Shown here piece by piece: positions 1 through 5,965 of a stretch of 6,656 nt of DNA. Position 1 is the first letter of the stretch. Each line of letters begins with the position of its first letter. The stretch is from Gammaproteobacteria bacterium (GTDB taxonomy: Bacteria; Pseudomonadota; Gammaproteobacteria; SZUA-229). The stretch spans positions 1-6,656 of the forward strand of contig JAOUQA010000116.1 of the NCBI GenBank assembly GCA_029879605.1. The letters are read 5' to 3'. The notes under the pieces were generated by a model. That model was not told where the DNA came from. It ran no database searches and was given only the letters and a program-made list of their open reading frames with translations. The translations under genes were made by a program, and so were the position numbers.

Positions 1-468
1 CAGTACTGCAGCACCCAGTACAATCTGGCCTTCATTCTCATTCTGACGATTAACATCTGCCAGTACCCGCACCGTAATACCTATACTGGTAGCGGTTAGC
101 GTGCCCCCAACAAATAAGGCAACTAATACGGACAGTTCAAACAACCAGTAACTGGCGGCAAACCCCAGTACAAAGGGCACAAAAAATCCCATTAGAGCGA
201 CCAGGAAGGATTTATGGCCAGTACGCATAATACGCCGCACATCCGTTTCCAGACCTACCTCAAACAGTAATAATATAATGCCAATTTCAGCCAGTAATCG
301 TATAACTTCATTAGGCTCCAGGTATCCCAGCAAACTGGGACCCAGGATAATCCCCGCAGCCAGCTCACCAATCACGGCTGGAACGTTTATCCGAACCGCT
401 ATTTCGGCCAGTAACCTGGCAGCCAGTAAAATCACCAGTAACTGAATGAAAAATGTGTGTGTTTCCAT
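1..468 (-). CDS. CPA2-family cation:proton antiporter (Kef/NapA/GerN-like), N-terminal part
   Basis: This is an inner-membrane antiporter that exchanges K+ or Na+ for protons; the ion cannot be told from this fragment. The gene runs off the left edge, so only residues 1-156 are visible. The start at 466-468 is the first ATG after an in-frame TAG two codons upstream, with an AGGA very close to it. The fragment is strongly hydrophobic, with likely membrane helices at about 6-24, 29-48, 57-72, 86-110 and 112-125. Family signatures are GELAAGIILGPSLLG at 34-48, the LLLFEVGLETD stretch at 66-76, and TATSIGITVRVLAD at 125-138. The window ends just before the position where CPA2 proteins normally carry their ion-binding DD or ND pair, so that test of subtype is missing, as is any C-terminal TrkA-N domain. 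It is divergent from xseB across a 116-base gap and has no obvious functional link to it. Confidence 0.9.
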   Translation of the reverse strand, partial: METHTFFIQLLVILLAARLLAEIAVRINVPAVIGELAAGIILGPSLLGYLEPNEVIRLLAEIGIILLLFEVGLETDVRRIMRTGHKSFLVALMGFFVPFVLGFAASYWLFELSVLVALFVGGTLTATSIGITVRVLADVNRQNENEGQIVLGAAVL

Positions 469-516
469 ATCCTATACATAGCCAATTTATTAAACAAATG
501 CGGAAAAATCCCCTAA

Positions 517-537
517 TAGCTTGCTTCATCGCAGCTA
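517..537 (+). other. Bulged inverted repeat in the antiporter/xseB divergent region
   Basis: Within the 116-base gap between the divergent antiporter and xseB genes, TAGCT (517-521) pairs with AGCTA (533-537). After a one-base bulge at T522, GC pairs with GC, leaving a six-base loop at 525-530. This gives a seven-pair stem with one bulge. No T-run follows on either strand, so it is not an intrinsic terminator. It could be an operator for either gene, or a structure in the xseB 5' leader, or chance. I found no convincing -35/-10 pair for either gene in this gap. Confidence 0.25.
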
Positions 538-584
538 AACCAGTAACTTACGCCCTCAGATTATCAAAGCTCGAACTAAGACTC

Positions 585-818
585 ATGGCCCGTAAAACAC
601 CTGTAAATTTTGAAAAATCCCTGACTGAACTTGAAGACCTGGTTGACGCCATGGAACAGGGTGATCTTTCTCTGGAAGAAGCTTTGAAATCCTTTGAAAA
701 AGGCATTTCACTGGCAGCCAGCTGTCAGCAGGCTTTGCAGAAAGCAGAACAGAAAGTTACTCAACTGGTTGAGAAAAACGGCGAACTTCTGGAAAATCCA
801 TTTGATCTTGACGAGTAA
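585..818 (+). CDS. xseB: Exodeoxyribonuclease VII small subunit
   Basis: XseB is the small subunit of exonuclease VII, which binds several copies of XseB per XseA and degrades single-stranded DNA to oligonucleotides in repair and recombination. The 77 residues fit the family length of about 75-85. The diagnostic pattern is FEKSLTELEDLV near residue 9, then GDLSLEEALKSFEKG at about 26-40, then a heptad-like amphipathic helix (about 41-68) rich in Q, A and E. An in-frame reading could begin at 453, but that would overlap the first codons of the divergent antiporter and add 44 residues with no family counterpart. The start at 585, giving MARKTPVNFEKS, matches known XseB proteins. Its ribosome binding site is weak (a TAAGA a few bases upstream). 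ispA starts 2 bases after the stop. The partner gene xseA is not in the window. Confidence 0.94.
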   Translation: MARKTPVNFEKSLTELEDLVDAMEQGDLSLEEALKSFEKGISLAASCQQALQKAEQKVTQLVEKNGELLENPFDLDE

Positions 819-820
819 GC

Positions 821-1726
821 ATGTCAGACAACAATTCATTCAAAAATAAACTCCAGGAATACTGCCGTCGTGTAGACAAAGCACTGGATCAGTGGTTACC
901 TCAGCCTGATGGCCCTGAGGGCCTGCTTCAACAAGCCATGCGTTACACGGTTATTGGAGGTGGCGGTAAACGGGTACGCCCGGTTCTGGTTTATGCGGCT
1001 GGAGAAGCACTGAATGTCCCCCTCGATCAACTGGACTCCCTGGCCTGTGCCGTGGAAATCATTCATGCCTATTCACTTATCCACGATGATCTGCCAGCAA
1101 TGGATGATGATGATTTACGCCGTGGACGACCAACCTGCCACAAAGCTTATGATGAAGCTACAGCCATACTGGCCGGTGATGCCCTGCAGGCACTGGCCTT
1201 CGATATCATGGCCAGGGACACCACCATGCAATGTTCAGATAAAACCCGTATTGAAATGATTCATTTGCTGGCCACTGCCAGTGGTTCTATTGGCATGGCC
1301 GGTGGCCAGGCCATTGATCTGGCCGCTGTCGGCAAACAGCTGACCCTGGAAGAACTGGAAAACATGCATCGTTTAAAAACCGGTGCCCTGATCCGTGCCA
1401 GTGTACTACTGGGTGCCATGTGCAATGAAACCGCCACGGCAGATACCCTGACAAAACTGGATACCTATGCACACTGCGTTGGGCTGGCCTTCCAGATCCA
1501 GGACGATATCCTGGATGTTGTCGCAGATACCGAAACCCTGGGCAAACCACAGGGATCTGACAGTGAACAGAACAAACCCACTTACCCATCACTACTGGGT
1601 CTGGATGGAGCCAGGGAAAGAGCCCAGAGCTGTCACCAGCAGGCGATACAGGCACTGGACATTTTTGATGAATCCGCTGATACACTGAGACAACTGTCCG
1701 CCTATATTGTAGAGCGAGAACATTAA
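821..1726 (+). CDS. ispA: (2E,6E)-Farnesyl diphosphate synthase (geranyltranstransferase)
   Basis: This cytosolic prenyltransferase condenses dimethylallyl diphosphate with two isopentenyl diphosphates to give farnesyl diphosphate, the precursor of undecaprenyl phosphate and respiratory quinone side chains. The 301 residues match the usual IspA length. Visible motifs are GGKRVRP at 48-54 (diphosphate-binding K50, R51 and R53), the first aspartate-rich motif DDLPAMDDDD at 89-98, KTG at 186-188, and the second aspartate-rich motif DDILD at 228-232 after FQIQ. The first motif has the two-residue insertion of bacterial (type II) farnesyl diphosphate synthases, and aromatic Y84 lies five residues before it; both argue for a C15 product rather than C20. 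The gene sits 2 bases after xseB, and its TAA shares a base with the dxs ATG, so the three genes are probably translated from one mRNA. Confidence 0.97.
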   Translation: MSDNNSFKNKLQEYCRRVDKALDQWLPQPDGPEGLLQQAMRYTVIGGGGKRVRPVLVYAAGEALNVPLDQLDSLACAVEIIHAYSLIHDDLPAMDDDDLRRGRPTCHKAYDEATAILAGDALQALAFDIMARDTTMQCSDKTRIEMIHLLATASGSIGMAGGQAIDLAAVGKQLTLEELENMHRLKTGALIRASVLLGAMCNETATADTLTKLDTYAHCVGLAFQIQDDILDVVADTETLGKPQGSDSEQNKPTYPSLLGLDGARERAQSCHQQAIQALDIFDESADTLRQLSAYIVEREH

Positions 1727-3588
1727 TGCAGGAGTCCCAGAAATCGCTGTATCCTTTACTCGCTGATATCGACTCACCAGCTGACTTACGCCAGTTGTCT
1801 GCTGACAAGTTACCCCTGCTGGCCAGCGAAATACGTAATTTTATTGTTCAAACTGTCGCCAGTACCGGTGGCCACCTGGCTGCCGGCCTGGGTACGGTTG
1901 AACTGACCCTGGCTTTACATTATGTCTACAATACCCCTGCCGACAAACTGGTATGGGATGTCGGCCACCAGACCTACCCCCATAAAATTATTACCGGACG
2001 CCGTGACCTTATGCATACCCTGAGACAGCATGGTGGCTTAGCTGGCTTTCCAAAACGGGATGAAAGTGAATACGATAGCTTTGGGGTCGGCCATTCCAGC
2101 ACCTCTATCAGTGCAGCACTGGGTATGAGCCTGGCAGCGGCACACTCTGATTCTAACCAGAAAACCGTGGCTATTATTGGTGATGGCGCTATGACTGCCG
2201 GTATGGCCTTCGAAGCACTGAATCATGCCGGTGATACCGATGCAGATATGCTGGTCATATTAAATGACAATGAAATGTCAATTTCACCGAATGTAGGCGG
2301 CCTGTCCAAACACCTTGCCAAGCTTCTATCCGGCAAGTTTTATTCAACGGTTCGAACAGGCAGTAAAAAAGTACTCCAGCATATTCCTAATATGTGGGAA
2401 CTGGCCAGACGAGCAGAGGAACATATGAAAGGCATGGTTGTGCCCGGCACCCTGTTTGAAGAACTGGGGTTTAATTATTTTGGCCCCATTGATGGCCATG
2501 ATCTGCCGACACTGATTACCATGTTGCGTAATCTAAAAGCACAATCAGGCCCTCAGTTACTGCATATCGTGACCCATAAAGGCAAGGGCTTCAAACCCGC
2601 CGAAGACAACCCGTGCCTGTATCACGGCGTTGGCAGCTTTGATCCGGAAACCGGTAATAAACTGGATCAATCCTCTTCCAGCCCCAGCTATACCCAGGTA
2701 TTTTCAGACTGGATCTGTGACATGGCCATGCTGGATGAACGCCTGGTCGCCATTACCCCGGCGATGCGTGAAGGCTCGGGACTGGTAGACTTTTCCAGCC
2801 AGTTCCCTGACCGCTATCATGATGTGGGAATTGCCGAGCAACATGCGGTTACACTGGCAGCAGGCATGGCCTGTGAAGGTTTAAAACCCGTGGTTGCCAT
2901 TTATTCCACTTTTCTGCAAAGAGCCTATGACCAGCTTATCCATGATGTGGCTTTGCAAAATCTCCCGGTTTTATTTGCCATTGACCGTGCCGGCCTGGTG
3001 GGAGCTGATGGCCCAACACATGCAGGCAGCTTTGATTTAAGCTTTTTACGCTGTATTCCCAATATGCTAATCATGGCACCTGCCAATGAAAATGAAACCA
3101 GGCAGATGTTATATACCGGTTTTCTGTATAATGGCCCCGCTGCGGTTCGCTATCCAAGGGGACAGGGTCCGGGTACAGCTATCGAAACTGATATGTCTGC
3201 ACTGGAAACAGGTAAGGCCGAGATCTGCCGCCAGGGTCATACTATAGCTATTCTGTCCTTTGGCAGCCTGTTATCGAATGCCCTGGAAGCGGGTGAAGAA
3301 CTGGATGCAACGGTAGTTAACATGCGGTTTATTAAACCACTGGATACTGCTCTACTTAATCAGCTGGCCCAGGATTATTCATTACTGGTAACCGTTGAAG
3401 AAAACGCCCTCATGGGGGGAGCTGGTAGCTCAGTCAATGAGCACCTGTTGAACCAGCAAAAGAATTGCCAGGTATTAAACCTGGGATTACCTGATCAATT
3501 CGTTGAACATGGCAATACGGCAAAACTACTGGCCGATTGTGGCCTTGATACCCAGGGCGTTGTTAAGGCCATCAGGGAACGTAAGTAA
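1726..3588 (+). CDS. dxs: 1-deoxy-D-xylulose-5-phosphate synthase
   Basis: Dxs joins pyruvate and glyceraldehyde 3-phosphate, with loss of CO2, to make 1-deoxy-D-xylulose 5-phosphate, the first step of the MEP isoprenoid pathway and a branch point to thiamine and pyridoxal phosphate. The 620 residues equal the E. coli length. Domain I (about 1-320) holds H50 in STGGH, the thiamine-diphosphate/Mg motif starting GDGAMTAG (D153) and ending at N182, and H300 in the LYHGVG segment. Domain II (about 320-495) holds the catalytic glutamate E371 in DVGIAEQHAVT, R399 in FLQRAYDQ, the DRAGLVGADGPTH segment at 420-432, and R478 in RYPRG. Domain III (about 496-620) is the transketolase C-terminal fold with VNMRFIKPLD and TVEENALMGG. 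All key residues are present. The ATG overlaps the ispA stop by one base (TAATG), which suggests translational coupling; GAGCGAG upstream can serve as ribosome binding site. Confidence 0.98.
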   Translation: MQESQKSLYPLLADIDSPADLRQLSADKLPLLASEIRNFIVQTVASTGGHLAAGLGTVELTLALHYVYNTPADKLVWDVGHQTYPHKIITGRRDLMHTLRQHGGLAGFPKRDESEYDSFGVGHSSTSISAALGMSLAAAHSDSNQKTVAIIGDGAMTAGMAFEALNHAGDTDADMLVILNDNEMSISPNVGGLSKHLAKLLSGKFYSTVRTGSKKVLQHIPNMWELARRAEEHMKGMVVPGTLFEELGFNYFGPIDGHDLPTLITMLRNLKAQSGPQLLHIVTHKGKGFKPAEDNPCLYHGVGSFDPETGNKLDQSSSSPSYTQVFSDWICDMAMLDERLVAITPAMREGSGLVDFSSQFPDRYHDVGIAEQHAVTLAAGMACEGLKPVVAIYSTFLQRAYDQLIHDVALQNLPVLFAIDRAGLVGADGPTHAGSFDLSFLRCIPNMLIMAPANENETRQMLYTGFLYNGPAAVRYPRGQGPGTAIETDMSALETGKAEICRQGHTIAILSFGSLLSNALEAGEELDATVVNMRFIKPLDTALLNQLAQDYSLLVTVEENALMGGAGSSVNEHLLNQQKNCQVLNLGLPDQFVEHGNTAKLLADCGLDTQGVVKAIRERK

Positions 3589-3617
3589 TTGCTAATAAAC
3601 CTGAAATTAGATAAAAT
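3589..3617 (+). promoter_or_regulatory. Candidate sigma-70 promoter for queD-folE2
   Basis: TTGCTA at 3589-3594 (4 of 6 to TTGACA) and TAAAAT at 3612-3617 (5 of 6 to TATAAT) are separated by exactly 17 bases. The -35 begins immediately after the dxs stop codon. Transcription would start near 3624, giving a leader of about 20 bases before queD. This would let queD-folE2 be expressed apart from xseB-ispA-dxs, although read-through from dxs is also possible because no terminator is seen in the gap. Prediction by eye only. Confidence 0.5.
3592..3610. repeat. Short inverted repeat CTAAT-N9-ATTAG inside the queD promoter
   Basis: CTAAT (3592-3596) and ATTAG (3606-3610) form perfect five-base arms around nine bases. 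The left arm overlaps the candidate -35 box and the right arm ends just before the -10, which is a position where a repressor would act. The arms are short and AT-rich, so chance is a serious alternative. It does not match the Zur box consensus that controls folE2 in some bacteria. Confidence 0.2.
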
Positions 3618-3644
3618 CCGACTGTTTTACTAGGTTATTTTTAT

Positions 3645-4028
3645 ATGACTGCTAAATATACGCTGAAAGTTCTGACTGATTTCGCGTCAGCCCATACCCT
3701 GAGGGACTACCCCGGGGCCTGCAGTCGTATGCACGGGCATAACTGGAAAGTTGAACTGGAAGTTGAGTCCCACCAGTTAAATGATATTGGTATTGCGATC
3801 GATTTCAAACAGATGAAATCCATTGCCAACGATGTGTGTGACCGGCTCGACCATCGTTATTTGAATGATATTGAGCCATTTACTGAAATCAATCCGACGG
3901 CTGAAAATATTGCCGCCTACCTGTATGGTGAGATTTCCAGACAGTTAAATACTGAAACCCTGAAAGTTAGCGCAGTCACTCTATGGGAAACTGATCGTGC
4001 CTGTGTTCGCTATAGCGAAGAGAATTAA
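3645..4028 (+). CDS. queD: 6-carboxy-5,6,7,8-tetrahydropterin synthase (QueD)
   Basis: QueD converts 7,8-dihydroneopterin triphosphate to 6-carboxy-5,6,7,8-tetrahydropterin, releasing acetaldehyde and triphosphate, in the pathway to preQ0 and the tRNA base queuosine. The 127 residues are typical. Zinc ligands are H17 (FASAHTL), H30 and H32. The catalytic cysteine is C26 in the CxxxHGH pattern (C26-S-R-M-H30-G-H32), which separates QueD from PTPS-III proteins that carry glutamate there. D69 and H70 in RLDHRYLND form the base relay, followed by NPTAENIA at 83-90 and E115 in the LWETDRA segment that binds the pterin. The ribosome binding site is poor: a TAGG about 10 bases upstream followed by a T-rich stretch. 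folE2, encoding the preceding enzyme, starts 3 bases after the stop. queC and queE are not in the window. A eukaryotic-type pyruvoyltetrahydropterin synthase role is unlikely. Confidence 0.94.
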   Translation: MTAKYTLKVLTDFASAHTLRDYPGACSRMHGHNWKVELEVESHQLNDIGIAIDFKQMKSIANDVCDRLDHRYLNDIEPFTEINPTAENIAAYLYGEISRQLNTETLKVSAVTLWETDRACVRYSEEN

Positions 4029-4031
4029 AAG

Positions 4032-4829
4032 ATGACTGACGCAAATAATATACCTGACGTACAAAATTCCGCCGACCGACGTCACATTGCCATTAACAAA
4101 GTAGGCATCAAGGACATCAGGCACCCGATCCAGGTCAAAGACCGTTCGGGACTGGTACAACACACTGTTGCCAACTTTAATATGTACGTGGATTTACCAC
4201 ACCACTTTAAAGGCACACACATGTCACGTTTTGTTGAAATCCTCAACAGTCATGAACGTGAAATCACCGTCCAGTCATTTCGTGAAATGCTATCAGAAAT
4301 GACTGAGCGACTGGATGCTGAATGCGGTCATATTGAAATGCAGTTTGCTTATTTTATCAATAAAAAAGCGCCTGAAACCGGGGTCGAAAGTTTACTGGAT
4401 TATGAAGTATCTTTTATTGGTGAACGTAAAAATAATGAAAACTGCGTCGCTATCAAGGTCGTGGTACCAGTTACCAGTCTTTGCCCCTGCTCGAAAAAAA
4501 TATCTGACCGTGGCGCCCATAACCAGCGTTCTCATGTCACAGTTAATGTACGCACCAATGGCTTTGTCTGGATAGAAGACATCATTGATATAGTTGAAAA
4601 GGAAGCATCCTGCGAACTCTATGGCCTGTTAAAACGCCCCGACGAAAAATATGTCACTGAACGTGCTTATGACAATCCAAAATTTGTTGAAGACATGGTG
4701 CGCGACGTTGCTTCACGTCTTAATGAAGATGACCGAATTACTGCCTACACGCTGGAATCAGAAAACTTTGAATCCATACACAATCATTCAGCCTATGCCA
4801 TGATTGTTAAAGACAAGTTAAAAGGCTAA
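4032..4829 (+). CDS. folE2: GTP cyclohydrolase type IB (FolE2)
   Basis: FolE2 hydrolyses GTP to 7,8-dihydroneopterin triphosphate and formate, the shared first step of folate and queuosine synthesis. It is the type IB enzyme, unrelated in sequence to zinc-dependent FolE and able to work with other metals. The 265 residues match the family. Landmarks are IPDVQN at 7-12, VGIKDIRHPI at 24-33, GTHMSRF at 61-67 and TSLCPCSKKISDRGAHNQRS at 148-167. By alignment from memory with the Neisseria gonorrhoeae enzyme, metal and active-site residues map to C151, H163, E205 and E220, all present. A GAAGAG at 4017-4022 lies 9 bases before the ATG and serves as ribosome binding site within the end of queD. 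Pairing with queD suggests that it feeds queuosine synthesis; whether it is also the only folate entry enzyme cannot be seen here. It converges on bamC. Confidence 0.97.
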   Translation: MTDANNIPDVQNSADRRHIAINKVGIKDIRHPIQVKDRSGLVQHTVANFNMYVDLPHHFKGTHMSRFVEILNSHEREITVQSFREMLSEMTERLDAECGHIEMQFAYFINKKAPETGVESLLDYEVSFIGERKNNENCVAIKVVVPVTSLCPCSKKISDRGAHNQRSHVTVNVRTNGFVWIEDIIDIVEKEASCELYGLLKRPDEKYVTERAYDNPKFVEDMVRDVASRLNEDDRITAYTLESENFESIHNHSAYAMIVKDKLKG

Positions 4830-4833
4830 GTCG

Positions 4834-4865
4834 AAAACAAAAACCGTCGAACATTGTAACGACAG
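4834..4865 (-). terminator. Probable intrinsic terminator of bamC (dapA-bamC transcript)
   Basis: Read on the minus strand, CTGTCG (4865-4860) pairs with CGACGG (4849-4844) as a six-pair stem with one G-U pair and a ten-base loop. It is followed at once by TTTTTGTTTT (4843-4834). It lies about 20 bases past the bamC stop. On the plus strand the same hairpin has a C-A mismatch and no T-run, so it should act only on minus-strand transcripts. A second, overlapping hairpin (GGCT 4865-4868 with AGCC 4876-4879) could compete with it or add to it. Confidence 0.55.
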
Positions 4866-4884
4866 GCTCAAAAATAGCCCGGTC

Positions 4885-5964
4885 TCACTTTAACAACTTT
4901 ACCAGGCTATCTTTAAATTCGGCGGGCAATCCCGTAGTTATATGTCGCCCATCAGCATGTTGCAACTGCATCCGTGTTACATTACCCGAAGCCTTTACAT
5001 GCATACTAAGACTGGCCACTTTAACAGGCCCATTACTATCACCCGTACCTTTAAACATATTCATTAACCAGCTGCTTTGAGCCAGTTCATCCTGTTCAAC
5101 TTTCAGCTCCTGGGGCACCTTCCCCAGGGTTAATTGAATAATACCCTGCTTCCTGTTCTGACTGGTAATGTCTGCCCCCAGGCGATCCAGTGCATGAATA
5201 ATTCGATTCCAGACAAAACTGGAATTGCCAACAATTTCATAACTGGATGTTTCACTATCAAGTATACGGATACGTTCCTGGTAGGGTTTGTAGTCCACAA
5301 AAATCTCATCCGCATATTTCTTTTTCAAACCTGCAAACAATGCCAGGCGATAGAGTATTTCTCGCTCCAGAACAGGTTCAGGAACGCGTTGCTGCCAGTG
5401 TCTTTCATCTTCAATTGCAGAAACTTCCTTACCTCTGTGACTGACAAACACTTTACTTAGTTTAGAATTAGCACCACGCTCGATACGAATTCTAAACTTA
5501 TCCAGCACATCCGGTGACAAGGAACTAAAGATTTTACTGAAAAAACCACCTTCCCTTTTAGCCTGGTATTCTTCAACCCATTCCGTTTCAATAAACCCAA
5601 GCATAGGTTCATTACGCTCAATTTTTATACCTTCATGGGAAAGAAAATCTTGTAATACTGGCCAGACCTGCTCAACCGATTGCTGAATTTCAAGCCAGTA
5701 AACACCCTGTTCTGATGCTAATTTTATGCCTTCAAATCTTGGTGCTATCGAACCTTCAACATTTTCACGCGCAGCCAGCAACTGCATTGCCCTGGCTGAA
5801 GGCTGGGGAATATCCAGCTCATTACGATTCTCTATCTGCTTGAGTTTAGGTGGCATCTCCAGGGCTTTAACCGAATAGCCATCCATATATTCATGACGCT
5901 CTTCACCATCAGAACTACAGGCCGAAATTATAAATAACACTAACAGTACAACAAAATACTTCAT
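4885..5964 (-). CDS. bamC: Outer membrane protein assembly factor BamC (NlpB-like lipoprotein)
   Basis: BamC is an accessory lipoprotein of the BAM complex, which folds beta-barrel proteins into the outer membrane. The 359 residues compare with 344 in E. coli. Residues 1-16 are a lipoprotein signal: MKY, a hydrophobic run, and lipobox I-S-A-C with acylated C16. S17 at +2 favours outer-membrane sorting. The segment YMDGYSVKALEMPPKL (about 26-41) resembles the extended BamD-binding stretch, and two helix-grip-like domains follow: about 85-215 (GVYWLEIQQSVEQVWPVLQ...GFIETEWVE) and about 240-359 (YEIVGNSSFVWNRIIHALDRLG...). The frame opens 13 codons earlier at 6003, but the start at 5964 is preferred: it begins directly at the signal peptide, has AGGTG 9 bases upstream, and lies 1 base past the dapA stop rather than overlapping it. 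The dapA-bamC order is the same as in E. coli, where purC follows; here a terminator does. Sequence similarity is low, so the call rests on layout, motifs and context. Confidence 0.9.
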   Translation of the reverse strand: MKYFVVLLVLFIISACSSDGEERHEYMDGYSVKALEMPPKLKQIENRNELDIPQPSARAMQLLAARENVEGSIAPRFEGIKLASEQGVYWLEIQQSVEQVWPVLQDFLSHEGIKIERNEPMLGFIETEWVEEYQAKREGGFFSKIFSSLSPDVLDKFRIRIERGANSKLSKVFVSHRGKEVSAIEDERHWQQRVPEPVLEREILYRLALFAGLKKKYADEIFVDYKPYQERIRILDSETSSYEIVGNSSFVWNRIIHALDRLGADITSQNRKQGIIQLTLGKVPQELKVEQDELAQSSWLMNMFKGTGDSNGPVKVASLSMHVKASGNVTRMQLQHADGRHITTGLPAEFKDSLVKLLK

Positions 5965-5965
5965 A

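Noticed and set aside
453..584. Forty-four-residue N-terminal extension of XseB
   Set aside because: It would overlap the first codons of the divergent antiporter, has no counterpart in XseB proteins, and the internal ATG at 585 gives the family-typical length.
1287..1808. Open frame of 173 codons on the minus strand opposite ispA and the start of dxs
   Set aside because: It is antisense to a clear IspA frame with intact motifs, its translation is rich in W, H, P and C with no family resemblance, and it crosses the ispA/dxs junction. It is a shadow frame.
3589..3644. preQ1 riboswitch or Zur box upstream of queD-folE2
   Set aside because: The predicted leader is too short for a preQ1 aptamer and I cannot trace its conserved C-rich and A-rich elements; no sequence like the Zur dyad is present.
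5134..5460. Open frame of 108 codons on the plus strand opposite bamC
   Set aside because: It is antisense to the bamC coding frame, has no recognisable motif and no good ribosome binding site. The folE2 transcript may run through it, but nothing supports translation.
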